Below are positions 19,317 through 28,936 of a DNA stretch of 64,000 nt, piece by piece. The notes under the pieces were generated by a model. The model saw only the letters and a program-made list of their open reading frames with translations. It searched no databases and was not told the DNA's origin. Every line of letters starts with the position of its first letter. The first letter of the stretch is position 1. The stretch covers positions 1 to 64,000 of the forward strand of contig NZ_PYGK01000011.1 in the NCBI RefSeq assembly GCF_003014595.1, given 5' to 3'. Source of the DNA: Chitinophaga ginsengisoli. Lineage in GTDB: Bacteria > Bacteroidota > Bacteroidia > Chitinophagales > Chitinophagaceae. A program made the translations under genes and the position numbers.

Positions 19317-19526
19317 ATGGACGGTCAGTACAGAAAAGATATATACCCGGGATTGGCAGTGGCGATCATTCTCAAAAAAGACCAGCGCAGCGGTAAGCTG
19401 ACATATGGCATTGTGAAAAACATCCTCACTTCCTCCGCCTACCATTCCCGGGGTATAAAAGTCAGACTGGAAGACGGCCAGATAGGCCGTGTAGCAGCCT
19501 TCGCCGAAGACGAAGACTTACTTTAG
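19317..19526 (+). CDS. ywbE: YwbE family protein
   Basis: 69 residues, the normal length for this small soluble family. The family signature is clear: RKDIYPGLAVAIILKKDQRS, then GKLTYGIVKNILT and HSRGIKVRLEDGQIGRV. It folds as a small beta-barrel-like module; its biochemical role is unknown, although such folds often bind nucleic acid. Its TAG stop overlaps the stop of the convergent DUF4132 gene by 4 bp (19523-19526). Confidence 0.9.
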   Translation: MDGQYRKDIYPGLAVAIILKKDQRSGKLTYGIVKNILTSSAYHSRGIKVRLEDGQIGRVAAFAEDEDLL

Positions 19527-22500
19527 AACCGTAACTGCTGCAGTATGGTCGGATCCTGGATATCTTTATCCCGCGCCAGCAACAGTACTTTGGATATCAG
19601 CTCTGACGATTTCGGATCATCATCCACAAATGGCAGGAACAATCTTCCCCGCTGCTGTGAATGTACCGGCAAAATAGACAGATATCTGCCAGGCATCTGA
19701 TGCACGACTGCACTACCCAGGTGCACGCTGTATTCGCCATATTGGCCCACGATCTTCGCATGCGTTCCGCTCACAGTCACATTATTCAGTTTAAACAACC
19801 TGGCTGTTTCGCGCAGTAGTGCGGTACGCATTTCAATGCTGGAATGACTGGCTTCCGGATCCACCCCGCCAACATGTGCTACACTCACTACCAGGTCAAT
19901 ATCCCGCATCACCTCACTGAATATACGGGGAGCGATATCTTCAAATGCGACATTCTTATATGATTTCAGGTCATGGAAAACCACCTGTTCCAATACAGGG
20001 CTTTCCACCTGTCCCGGCGTGAACCAGTCGGCCTGAGCATACATCTTGGCCACAAATCCTTCCCGGTGAAATACCTTCTGCAGCCCCTCTTCGTAATCCA
20101 CTCTCCATCCTCTTGTCTTCAATAAGGCGACTGTCTGAGTGGGTTGTATCTGATGTCCTGCATAACGTCTTGACACCGATTGCTCCTGCAGCTCTTCTGC
20201 CAGCGGCAGATATAACTCCCTGAATACCTGTCTGAAAGGTTGCTGCAACTCTTTTTCAAAACAATACCGCTGATAGTCGCTCCATTCCCCACTGGCATGC
20301 AGGTCTGTACAATGGGCAATCCAGATCAGTGCATCCTTATCCGGTTGCGTCACCACTCCTTTAGCAGACACCAGTTCTCCCTTCCTGTAAAACCCATGTC
20401 CTTTCTTACACGTAAAGACCAGCTTCTCCAGATGTTTTGAAATAACCGGATGTTCAAACAGGCGAACGATCTCGTCCAACAAGAAACCATCTCCTCTTAC
20501 CATGGCATCTTCCAATGCCTTCCTGGAACGGCGCAGCTGTTCTCTCAGTGTCTTTTTGAACTCGTTCAGTTCCAGTATCTTTTTATCCTTTTTGTACTTC
20601 GCGGGTATACTGGCCAGTTTTTTATCGTTACGGAACGCCACAATGTCTGCTTCTCCGCTTTCTTCTATGACAAGACCAATCAGTACATCATCGTATTGTA
20701 CCTGGGTTTCCTTTGCCAGAATATGCTGCACCTGTTTCGTTTCCATTGCCCAGGTCAGTCGCTGCGGATCAGCGTAACCTGCATTCCTGGCCAGGTTCTC
20801 CATAGCAATACGGATGGCTACCGCCTCGCTGCTCTGCTTCTGAGCGCCAAACTGTTTGCTTTCCTTTTTGAACTGCTGAAGATATTCATAGCGGGACAAT
20901 TCATCCTTCTCCGGGTTCGTCCTGCTCAATGGGATCAATCCATATAAACGCAGGTAATCCTGATCACGTTTTTCTTTTACTTTCTGCGTTACCTCCTTTA
21001 TTTTCAGATCGCCGGTGATCACATCCGCATACAGGCGCGCCCGCCGGTGTCCATTACCATCACTGATATATTTCGCGGCATCATATACTTTCTGCCAGCG
21101 CTCCTGTCCCAGTTCTTTATAAGCTTTCAGGAACCACTCCTTGTCAACGGCACCTTCTTTAAAGTCGTCAATATCAACGGCGGAATACCGTGCTATTTCA
21201 CTTTCTGCTTCCACGCTGACATCACTATAAACTGATGTCTTGGTATGTGCATGCATCCACCAGATGGCGGAGTCCAGTCCTTTCCAACCCAGGTACCCGC
21301 TCACAAACTTCTGCCACTGTGGTGCATAAACGGCCGCTTCCAGGAGCCGTTCTTCTGATACCTTTACCCTGCGCATGCCTTCCTCAAAAGCTTCCTGTGT
21401 ATCTGTTTCCAGCGGATGACACCTTTTCAGTAAAGCACTGAACATCTGTTGCTTACTGGACTCAGAAGACGAATAAAGATATCCTTTATACAGTGCCGTC
21501 TTTCCCAATCCCATCAGAATGCCCGCAAAACGTTGAATACCTCCCAGCCATTGTACTTCCTGCACAAACTTAGAAACCGCAGTCGGTGAATCACCCCGTT
21601 TCAGTTCTATGTCCAGTATATGCTCTCGCAGGTGAGTGTACATAGATCTCAGGAAAGGATATGATTCGAAATAATCACGATCTGCCCTGTATTTCCTCGT
21701 AGTCGACAGCATCCGTATATAATCAGGAAAAAGTAGTCCCCTGTACATTCCACTTTCAGAGATGATACCCTGCTGAAATGCCCGGCAAAAGATGGCTAGC
21801 GGAGGATGATTGAATGGAATATTCCTCGGCAATCCCGTAAACTGCCGCCAGTGATACAGGTTCCAGCATTGTTCCACCAGGTGCTCCGGCATTGTATAGG
21901 GGTCAATCCTCCTTACAAAATCCCCGAGCAGGTCATTTGCCTGCCAGCCACCGCTCCAGCCATACCGGTAAGTTTCTTCATAGTCCTCATTCTCTTTATA
22001 TAGTAACTCATCCGGTATAGCAGCAAACATCCGCGTAATAATACCCAGCAGGATTTCTCCATCCTCTTCACAAGGATGAATCAGGGCTAATGCCAGGGTG
22101 ATCCGGGTAAACGGATTGGCCCATCTGTAGGTAGAAAATCGCTGCAAATCTTCAGATATCAGCTGCCCCAGATCTGGTATATAAGGAAGCATCAATGCAG
22201 TCAGTTCGTCATTCGTCTTAATATCATCATGCCATCTGGCGATGCTGTTCAAAAGGAAAAGGTCTCTCGGTTGCCATCCCACAGACTGATACCACTGTTC
22301 CCATACCTCCGCTAAAGGATAGTCCTCATATCTTTCTTTGTCGGATGCGTATTGATAACCAGGTGCCTGTTTTTGCCGGAAGTCATTCCCTAACAGTATG
22401 GTGGCTTTTGTATTGTCGTAATTGACCACTTCATATTCATACGCTTTATGTTGCTGCAACAACCTGAATAACTGCTGAAAGGCATCCTTAATAGCTTCCA

Positions 22501-24568
22501 GCGGAACAGAAAAACCATACTCCCCATCTTTCAGGCATTTGCCATACAGATCAGCTGCATCTACTACAGGTGTAATAACAGGCGACAATTGCTTTGGATC
22601 GAACAATCCATATCCGTTTTCTGCAGTACAACTGGTCGTTTCATCGCTACCGGATAATTGTGAGAGTAATATTTCCTCCTTCTGGGAAATACTCTTCCTC
22701 GACCTGAATGTTTCCAGCAACGCTGGTAATACCGCCAGCTGCTTCTGCTGCTGTTGCAATTGCAGGGCAATATCCAGTCCGGCTAAACGTTGCTCTGCAT
22801 CCCCCTGCAACAACTCCTGCAATGTGTCGCTCAATAATTCATCAGACTGTTTCAGCAATATGGCAATCACTTTGCCCCTTGTTGTACCGCTCTTGCGTTT
22901 CAGCAATTCTTTGAAAATACCTGATTCCTCAACAGTCAGGTTCACTGTTGCCAGGGCCTTAAATGCAATGCCCGACAACATTTCTCCTCTCTCTTTCAAT
23001 ATACGGAAACAGAAATTGCGCTGGAAGTCAGTGAGGGGCTTTACCACCTTCTTTTCTTCCCAGTAATAGCCTGAATAATCCGGCAGAATGACATTCACCA
23101 GCCTTAGTTTCACATCGGCGTCCATCTCTTCAAAATAAGACAGCAACACATCCAGTCTTTCCTGTTTGTCCAGCACCAGGAGCAACATCACCCTGAATAT
23201 CTCCGCCCTGGTATAGTTGATCTTCATCCAGGAAAAAACAGTGCGCATAAACTCCTTTTCTTTCACAGGAGATCGTAATAATACTGCATGTAGTTTGTCA
23301 AACAGCTCCGGATAATACTTGTCATAATGCGCAGGGTTTTGTTCTATCCGCTGCTCAAGAATAGTAGCTGCAATCCCGATAACTACCAGTTCTTTACTGT
23401 CTAAAGCAGGATAGGCTATCGGCATATCCAGTTCAAAATGCCTGGCCTCCAGCACAAACTTCAGCGCTATACAATACTTCTCGGGCGAAGGATCTTCCGC
23501 CAGCTGCCGCAGGTAAGGCAAGGTCTTCGCAACGTCAAACACGCCCTGCGCCCAGAGCGCCATATAAATATCCGTATTGTTTTTACTCCGGATCCCTTCC
23601 GGTATCCGTGAAGGGTCCGACAGGTATTCGTATGCCTTTTGCAAAAAGGCATTTACTGCGGATTCTTTTTCAGATTCCCAGTGTGTACCCGCCCATGTGT
23701 CGAGGGCTCTTACAACAGAAGAGAATCTGGCCATTTTGTTGTCCACCAGTACCTTGACCATATAGATCAAGGCCCCCCTGCTCGTCTCATCCAATGCCTC
23801 CAGGATCGTTTGTCGCAATCCTTCCTGCCGTTGCGCCGCCAGCAGCAGTTTCTCTACCAGTTGCCAGGCCGTTTCTTTCTCACTTAGCAGCAAGGCTTTT
23901 ATAACGCCACGACTTACTTTGCCAATGGCTTCTTTATTAAAAATGATATCCTCGAAGAGGGAGAATATTCCTTCCTTATTAAGATCTATTGCGGCCGCCC
24001 ACAAATGATACAGGGAGCCCACAGCAATCTGATGATCCCATATGATCTGTTCCCTGATATCGAGATCATAACAAACTAACTTAATGTCAACGCCTGAATA
24101 TTCTGTCCGCTGCACCTGTAACATAGCCGTGGCCAGAAAACTCAGCTGGTTAGGCAGATACAATTCCCGATTGCCGGGCGCTCGGAATGAACGCCGGTCC
24201 CACCTTGCCTGATACATCAGGTCAGGAAATTTCTTCCAGGCATGTTTGACATAAACAGCCTTTTCGGCTCCGAAAAGATAAATCAACAGGTCGGACGCTT
24301 CTTTGTTGTCCCATTCATTCTCCGGCAGCAATTCAAGCAACCGGTCATAACGTATGTCGCCGTATTCTATAATTGGAGGACCGTAATAATGCGCCGTCTC
24401 TGCTTCCGCTTTGTCCATTTTGTCCAGCAGCAGCAGGGCCATTTCGGCAGTTCTCTTTGTTAGTAATGTGTGGCTGGAGCTGCCATTATAAACGGCTTTC
24501 AGGGTTGTCTCCAGTTGGCTCAGGTGGTCGGGTATAATCCTCGTACTAAGGAATTCCAATGCGTTCAT
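19523..24568 (-). CDS. Very large DUF4132-family protein
   Basis: 1681 residues, soluble, no signal peptide. The N-terminal two thirds are helical and HEAT-repeat-like. The central segment with GHRRARLYADVITGDLK and the later RRYAGHQIQPTQTVALLKTRGW match the DUF5724/DUF4132 region. The C-terminal 200 residues carry the conserved block VSVAHVGGVDPEASHSSIEM, then GEYSVHLGSAVVHQ and GRLFLPFVDDDPKSSELISK. The family includes E. coli MolR-like proteins, but no enzyme activity is established. It is preceded by a small gene 39 bp upstream that probably shares its transcript. The stop overlaps that of ywbE. Confidence 0.88.
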   Translation of the reverse strand: MNALEFLSTRIIPDHLSQLETTLKAVYNGSSSHTLLTKRTAEMALLLLDKMDKAEAETAHYYGPPIIEYGDIRYDRLLELLPENEWDNKEASDLLIYLFGAEKAVYVKHAWKKFPDLMYQARWDRRSFRAPGNRELYLPNQLSFLATAMLQVQRTEYSGVDIKLVCYDLDIREQIIWDHQIAVGSLYHLWAAAIDLNKEGIFSLFEDIIFNKEAIGKVSRGVIKALLLSEKETAWQLVEKLLLAAQRQEGLRQTILEALDETSRGALIYMVKVLVDNKMARFSSVVRALDTWAGTHWESEKESAVNAFLQKAYEYLSDPSRIPEGIRSKNNTDIYMALWAQGVFDVAKTLPYLRQLAEDPSPEKYCIALKFVLEARHFELDMPIAYPALDSKELVVIGIAATILEQRIEQNPAHYDKYYPELFDKLHAVLLRSPVKEKEFMRTVFSWMKINYTRAEIFRVMLLLVLDKQERLDVLLSYFEEMDADVKLRLVNVILPDYSGYYWEEKKVVKPLTDFQRNFCFRILKERGEMLSGIAFKALATVNLTVEESGIFKELLKRKSGTTRGKVIAILLKQSDELLSDTLQELLQGDAEQRLAGLDIALQLQQQQKQLAVLPALLETFRSRKSISQKEEILLSQLSGSDETTSCTAENGYGLFDPKQLSPVITPVVDAADLYGKCLKDGEYGFSVPLEAIKDAFQQLFRLLQQHKAYEYEVVNYDNTKATILLGNDFRQKQAPGYQYASDKERYEDYPLAEVWEQWYQSVGWQPRDLFLLNSIARWHDDIKTNDELTALMLPYIPDLGQLISEDLQRFSTYRWANPFTRITLALALIHPCEEDGEILLGIITRMFAAIPDELLYKENEDYEETYRYGWSGGWQANDLLGDFVRRIDPYTMPEHLVEQCWNLYHWRQFTGLPRNIPFNHPPLAIFCRAFQQGIISESGMYRGLLFPDYIRMLSTTRKYRADRDYFESYPFLRSMYTHLREHILDIELKRGDSPTAVSKFVQEVQWLGGIQRFAGILMGLGKTALYKGYLYSSSESSKQQMFSALLKRCHPLETDTQEAFEEGMRRVKVSEERLLEAAVYAPQWQKFVSGYLGWKGLDSAIWWMHAHTKTSVYSDVSVEAESEIARYSAVDIDDFKEGAVDKEWFLKAYKELGQERWQKVYDAAKYISDGNGHRRARLYADVITGDLKIKEVTQKVKEKRDQDYLRLYGLIPLSRTNPEKDELSRYEYLQQFKKESKQFGAQKQSSEAVAIRIAMENLARNAGYADPQRLTWAMETKQVQHILAKETQVQYDDVLIGLVIEESGEADIVAFRNDKKLASIPAKYKKDKKILELNEFKKTLREQLRRSRKALEDAMVRGDGFLLDEIVRLFEHPVISKHLEKLVFTCKKGHGFYRKGELVSAKGVVTQPDKDALIWIAHCTDLHASGEWSDYQRYCFEKELQQPFRQVFRELYLPLAEELQEQSVSRRYAGHQIQPTQTVALLKTRGWRVDYEEGLQKVFHREGFVAKMYAQADWFTPGQVESPVLEQVVFHDLKSYKNVAFEDIAPRIFSEVMRDIDLVVSVAHVGGVDPEASHSSIEMRTALLRETARLFKLNNVTVSGTHAKIVGQYGEYSVHLGSAVVHQMPGRYLSILPVHSQQRGRLFLPFVDDDPKSSELISKVLLLARDKDIQDPTILQQLRF

Positions 24569-24607
24569 GGTGTAAAGAATCTAAATTATATAGGGGGTTT
24601 TCAATGA

Positions 24608-25033
24608 TTACCAGTAGCTACCGGCAAGAAAAGTTAATCGAATAAATGTAATAACGGTTTCGTGGGAAAGATCCAGCTGGCGAGATAAGGATGTCAGCTC
24701 TTCATCGTTTGCAAAAACAGCATATATCCCATCTTCAAAGGCTTGTAAAGCCGTTCCCTGCGCTTTGACAACATCTGCTTTCTGTTCATTGTAGATACTG
24801 CCAAAACCAATCTTACCACCTGAAGCTTGTGCAGCCATCTGTTTATCCGTCAGGAAAGGAATAAGGTTCTTCTCAGAGGGTTTACTATTGTAAGTAATCA
24901 CCTGTTGTTTCACAACGGCGTTGATCAGTTCCTTTAAAGTGGGTTGCTTGCCTATGTCATCTATTTCGATGACCTGTTTTTCAAACAATGCATGCTTACG
25001 TCCTGCCTGTTTAACATTGATTATCAGCTCCAT
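24608..25033 (-). CDS. Small hypothetical partner of the DUF4132 protein
   Basis: 141 residues, soluble, mixed alpha/beta (MELIINVKQAGRKHALFEKQ, PTLKELINAVVKQQVITYNS). A Gly-rich turn at ASGGKIGFGSIYNEQKADV and a helical end (LDLSHETVITFIRLTFLAG) are the main landmarks. The family was not recognised. It is immediately upstream of the giant DUF4132 gene on the same strand (39-bp gap). The likely inference is a two-gene operon whose products act together; nothing in the sequence shows how. Confidence 0.75.
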   Translation of the reverse strand: MELIINVKQAGRKHALFEKQVIEIDDIGKQPTLKELINAVVKQQVITYNSKPSEKNLIPFLTDKQMAAQASGGKIGFGSIYNEQKADVVKAQGTALQAFEDGIYAVFANDEELTSLSRQLDLSHETVITFIRLTFLAGSYW

Positions 25034-25096
25034 CAGGGTTTTATTTAGAATGGCGCTACCAAGATAAAAAATTTCATTTAAATACGGCTACGCGGT

Positions 25097-25104
25097 TATC
25101 TTTG
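25097..25104 (+). promoter_or_regulatory. -7 promoter box abutting a start codon
   Basis: TATCTTTG is an exact TAnnTTTG match only 4 bp before the ATG at 25109, with TTTC 21 bp upstream as a weak -33 element. The transcript would be leaderless or nearly so. Confidence 0.55.
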
Positions 25105-25108
25105 CCGC

Positions 25109-25342
25109 ATGAAATATGCCGACAAAGAGATCCAGGAGATGGAAGAATTTTTCAAAACAGCAGATCTGCCAACAACGATTGAGTTAGGTCCGGGAAGTGT
25201 TATTACCAATGTCCCGGCTTTCGTGTACAGCCACCTTCAGATTATGAAACTGAGAAAAGGGGTAGGCATTTTTGAGGTTTTCTACGACCGCCTTGTCATA
25301 GTGAAAGAGAAATTAACCGGAGCTAATCAGGGAGTATCCTAG
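25109..25342 (+). CDS. Small hypothetical protein (DUF6965-like)
   Basis: 77 residues, no signal peptide. The layout of an acidic N-terminal helix (EIQEMEEFFKTADLP), a strand pair (GSVITNVPAFVYSHL) and a closing FEVFYDRLVIVKEKL recalls small Bacteroidota proteins annotated DUF6965; this is from memory and unsure. The start is set by the promoter box 4 bp upstream. It is convergent with the AraC gene (11-bp gap). Confidence 0.7.
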   Translation: MKYADKEIQEMEEFFKTADLPTTIELGPGSVITNVPAFVYSHLQIMKLRKGVGIFEVFYDRLVIVKEKLTGANQGVS

Positions 25343-25353
25343 GTACCCCCTGG

Positions 25354-26238
25354 TTATACCAGTTTTGCCGAACGGGGTGTCATACCCGTTTGCTTTTTGA
25401 AGAAGTTGTTGAAATAAGCCGGATAGTCAAACCCTAAACTATAAGCGATATCCGCAATACTCCAGTCTGTATTTCTCAGTAATAATTTTGCTTCCGCAAT
25501 AATGCGTTCCCTGATATGTACGGTGGTAGCCTTTCCTGTTACATCTCTCACTGCATGATTGAGATGGTTCACGTGAATGGCCAGATGTTTCGCATAATCA
25601 CCTGCCGTTTTCAGGGCCAGTGTCTGTTCCTGGGAATTGATAGGAAACTGTTTTTCCAGCAGCTCCATAAATGACATGGTGATACGTACCGCAGCGCTGC
25701 TTTGCTTACTGGCAGACGTTGCTGGTTGCATCCGCAATGCTTCATGAATAATGAGGTTCACATAGCTGCCGATCACATCATACTTGTGTATATAATCTGT
25801 TGCCTCTTCTTCTATCATTTTTTTGAACAGCCCTTCCACGGTGGCATACTGCTCTTCACTCAGGAAACATACCGGGCTACCTCCTATTTTGAATAGTGGT
25901 GAATCCTGCAGAGAGAGACGTCCTCTGTCGCGGATATGGACAAAGTCTTCCGTAAACTGACAATAGTATCCCGTCCAACTTTCTGAAACGGGCTCCCAGC
26001 TATAAGGTACCAGGGGATTGGAAAAAGTCAACGCTGGTCTGTCTATCAAAATACCCTGATCAGCATAGTGTAACCTGCTGATACCTCTGAATAAGGTTAT
26101 TTTATAAAAATCTCTGCGGATATAAGGTGTGGCTACTTTAAACTGATCGCTTACTGCATGCACTTTAAAATGCCCGTTCTCAATTGTCACTCCGTCACAT
26201 CCATACATTAAACGTCGGCTGTTTTCGTTGGCTTCCAT
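25354..26238 (-). CDS. AraC-family transcriptional regulator
   Basis: 294 residues. The N-terminal 170 residues form a cupin-like sensor region (ITLFRGISRLHYADQGILID, PLVPYSWEPVSESWTGYYC). The C-terminal part holds the two helix-turn-helix units of the family: HVNHLNHAVRDVTGKATTVH for the first, and WSIADIAYSLGFDYPAYF with FFKKQTGMTPRS for the second. Ligand unknown. It lies 131 bp downstream of the TonB-dependent receptor gene on the same strand, so it may be cotranscribed or read from its own promoter. An imperfect 17-bp inverted repeat starts 9 bp before its ATG and is a good candidate autoregulatory site. Confidence 0.9.
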   Translation of the reverse strand: MEANENSRRLMYGCDGVTIENGHFKVHAVSDQFKVATPYIRRDFYKITLFRGISRLHYADQGILIDRPALTFSNPLVPYSWEPVSESWTGYYCQFTEDFVHIRDRGRLSLQDSPLFKIGGSPVCFLSEEQYATVEGLFKKMIEEEATDYIHKYDVIGSYVNLIIHEALRMQPATSASKQSSAAVRITMSFMELLEKQFPINSQEQTLALKTAGDYAKHLAIHVNHLNHAVRDVTGKATTVHIRERIIAEAKLLLRNTDWSIADIAYSLGFDYPAYFNNFFKKQTGMTPRSAKLV

Positions 26239-26246
26239 ATTATCAA

Positions 26247-26302
26247 ATTTGAGATAAGACTATTCTGACAATAAATCTACGTCAAAATAGTCTTACTCAA
26301 AT
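26247..26302. repeat. Long inverted repeat before the AraC gene
   Basis: The left arm (26247-26264, ATTTGAGATAAGACTATT) and right arm (26286-26302, complement ATTTGAGTAAGACTATT) pair over 17 bp with a single bulged base and a 21-nt loop. A third related copy, AATAGTCTTTACTCA, lies at 26358-26372 over the end of the receptor gene. It could be an AraC-type operator or the terminator of the receptor gene. Confidence 0.6.
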
Positions 26303-26369
26303 GTTTATCTATAAAATCGCCAATATTTGGCATTCAAATACCAAAGCTATTTTATTGAATAGTCTTTAC

Positions 26370-28931
26370 TCATCGGATGCCGTACGTTAATGTCAGGTAA
26401 TACATTCCACCGATAGACGGTCCTCCCAGGAAGGAGTAATAATACTTATTCAACAGGTTGCTCGCACCCAGCTTTGCTTTGCAGTTCAGTTTATCAAACG
26501 TATAGGTTACCTGCGCATCAAGTGTAGCATAAGCGTCCACATCACCATTTACAAGGAAGGACTGCCAGTAGTAACTGCTCTGCCATTTCCAGGAAATACC
26601 CGCGCCTGCATGTCTGATGATACGCTCTTTAGCCACGGATACATTCACCGTCCAGGAGGGAGTATTGAAGCCATCTTCCAGTCCGTCTTCCTTGTCAGAC
26701 ATCTTCAACTTTGCGTAAGTCACATTTCCATTGGCGACATAGCCATGTTCCGTATAGGTCAGTCCTACACTTCCGCCATAGTTGTTGACCACCGTCTGGG
26801 AATTCGTCCACATGCGGTAAGGGCTCTGTTTGCTTTTGTTGTAGAGTGCAAAAGGAATAGAGTCTGCCACCTGGGTATTCGGCACGTTCATATTTGCCTG
26901 GGCGATGAAGTTGGCATACTTATTCAAGTAAGCCTCTGCATCTATAAAGAACCGGCCTTCTCCAAAGATACCCTTGTACCCTACTTCCATTGATTTCACA
27001 TGCTCTGCCTTGATATAGGTATAAGGATTCTTTTTCAGGATGCCTTTATTCTTCGTGATTGCTTCATTCTGAGTAAGACCGTTCTTATTGATATCATTCA
27101 GCACAGCCGATTGGAAAGTGGTAATAGACGATGCCAGCCATGCATTCTCAAAAATCCCGTGCGACATGGCGGGCAATCCGCCCACACGTTTTACGCCACC
27201 GCTGTTCACGTTGGAATACGCTTCAAAGATGCTCGGATAGCGGTAGCCACTCTGATAAGATACACGGAAATGCTGTGTATTGACGGGAGAATACACAGCG
27301 GTAAAACGGGGAGTGAACATCAAGTCGAAATAGTCGTTTTTGTCACCCCGTATAATAGCACCCAGTTTCAGATTGCCGTCGAACAGCGTCTTGGTAACAG
27401 AGATGAAACCTCCCGTCTTGGCATAGTGAATGTTGGTGTATTCCTTCCCTGCTTTAGGATTGATAAAGTAGTTCCCATCCGGCTCTATGATGTAGGTACG
27501 ATGGTCGCCACCCACGAGGATCTGCATGCCCAGTTTCCCCTTTACATCACGGAGTAAATTAGCCGTCAGGTCTACCTGACCTTCTGCATGTACAAAACTT
27601 GCCTTTACTTTCAATGCAGCACCGATATCCCAATTATTGATCTGCGCAAGCTTCTTGAGGGTATTATCGAAAGCCGCTGTTCCCGGCTGATACCTGCCTG
27701 CATCCGCAGCTGTTCTTGCCTGCCGGTGTGCATCTGCGATGGATGCTCCGCCACCTGTTGCGTTATTGAAAGCAGTGGTATAGTCTGCGTACCATTGATT
27801 GTCCGACTTGTAATTGCGGTCCATGTTCTCTGCCATAGAGCGCAGATTGTATGAGTTACCCGTATTCTCCCGGTTCAGGTATAATTTCAGTTCCACACTA
27901 TTTGACTGGAACTGCAAACCATGTTGCTGCACCAGGTAATCCGCCAGGCGGAAACGGTTAGCACGCTGGTATACGTTATCCAGCAGCGCCATATGATACA
28001 GGTAAGTCAATGTCATTCCCGGCTTCAGCTGATAATAGATGCCTGCATCCGCCTTGATATTCTGCAGACCATAATCCACTACATTCTTTTCATCATAACC
28101 GGTACGCGCCACGACGTAGTTACGCCCACCCAAAGCGATTGTTTTCCTGTCGGAGGATTCATTTCCGTAGCTGCTCAAAGGATCCTGTGCCGGATTATCC
28201 TTTCCCAGGAGTCCTGTGCTGGCATTGGCTTGACCGTTCAGTTCCCGGTGATCATTGGCAATCCAGTCATATCCCTTGTTAAAAGTACCGTTGATCTTGA
28301 ACGCCAGTCTGGGACTGATCACCTTTGCCCAACGGAGACTCGTTTCTGTATATGCTTTTACACCGCTATTAGGGTCGCCCAGGTGTGTCAGCGCTGTCTT
28401 CTGCTGTATGCTTACTCCTTCGGATGTAAAGGGATTTTTCGTAGAAATATTCGCCAGTCCGTTCACGGTATTCATGCCATACAAGGCGGAGGCCACACCC
28501 GGCAGGATCTCCACATTACTGACATCAAGATCAGAAGGTCCCAGCGCATTGGCAATCGGGCCGCCGATATGTGGCGACTGTACATCCATACCATCCACCA
28601 GTTGCGCGAAACGGACATTTGTCGTATTGGCAAAACCGCGTGCATTCAATACCTTAAAGCCAAGACTGGGTGTGATCAACTGTACACCCTGTAAATGTTC
28701 CAGGGCATCATAAAAAGAGGGTGCAGCAGACATCCGGAAGTATTGCTCTCCCGCTTTCTGAATGCTTACTGGCGACTGCAATAAGCTTTCCCTGGTACGT
28801 GATGCCGATACTGTCACTTCGGACAATATTTTCACAGCAGTGTCTCTCTGTACATAAGAAGTATCCTGCCCATACACACCTGCACTACACAAAACAAAAG
28901 CAATGAATAGAGATTTGGTCATAAGTCTCAT
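26370..28931 (-). CDS. TonB-dependent outer-membrane receptor, candidate ModE-controlled
   Basis: 853 residues (a second ATG at 28922 gives a shorter signal peptide). Signal peptide ends CSAGVYGQ. The plug domain lies at about 35-170 (ILSEVTVSASRTRESLLQSP, GFANTTNVRFAQLVDGMD, VEILPGVASALYGMNTVNG). The rest is a 22-strand type barrel ending LGASNLLNKYYYS and YYLTLTYGIR. There is no SusC-like carboxypeptidase-regulatory N-domain and no SusD partner nearby, which argues for a small-ligand or metal-complex substrate rather than a polysaccharide. It follows the modE-like gene by 77 bp, and a ModE-box palindrome lies in that gap, so molybdate, tungstate or a chelate of them is the inferred cargo. 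Confidence 0.9.
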   Translation of the reverse strand: MRLMTKSLFIAFVLCSAGVYGQDTSYVQRDTAVKILSEVTVSASRTRESLLQSPVSIQKAGEQYFRMSAAPSFYDALEHLQGVQLITPSLGFKVLNARGFANTTNVRFAQLVDGMDVQSPHIGGPIANALGPSDLDVSNVEILPGVASALYGMNTVNGLANISTKNPFTSEGVSIQQKTALTHLGDPNSGVKAYTETSLRWAKVISPRLAFKINGTFNKGYDWIANDHRELNGQANASTGLLGKDNPAQDPLSSYGNESSDRKTIALGGRNYVVARTGYDEKNVVDYGLQNIKADAGIYYQLKPGMTLTYLYHMALLDNVYQRANRFRLADYLVQQHGLQFQSNSVELKLYLNRENTGNSYNLRSMAENMDRNYKSDNQWYADYTTAFNNATGGGASIADAHRQARTAADAGRYQPGTAAFDNTLKKLAQINNWDIGAALKVKASFVHAEGQVDLTANLLRDVKGKLGMQILVGGDHRTYIIEPDGNYFINPKAGKEYTNIHYAKTGGFISVTKTLFDGNLKLGAIIRGDKNDYFDLMFTPRFTAVYSPVNTQHFRVSYQSGYRYPSIFEAYSNVNSGGVKRVGGLPAMSHGIFENAWLASSITTFQSAVLNDINKNGLTQNEAITKNKGILKKNPYTYIKAEHVKSMEVGYKGIFGEGRFFIDAEAYLNKYANFIAQANMNVPNTQVADSIPFALYNKSKQSPYRMWTNSQTVVNNYGGSVGLTYTEHGYVANGNVTYAKLKMSDKEDGLEDGFNTPSWTVNVSVAKERIIRHAGAGISWKWQSSYYWQSFLVNGDVDAYATLDAQVTYTFDKLNCKAKLGASNLLNKYYYSFLGGPSIGGMYYLTLTYGIR

Positions 28932-28936
28932 TTAAT

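Noticed and set aside
27000-28713. Long plus-strand reading frames over the TonB receptor
   Set aside because: Antisense shadows; the minus strand carries complete plug and barrel motifs.
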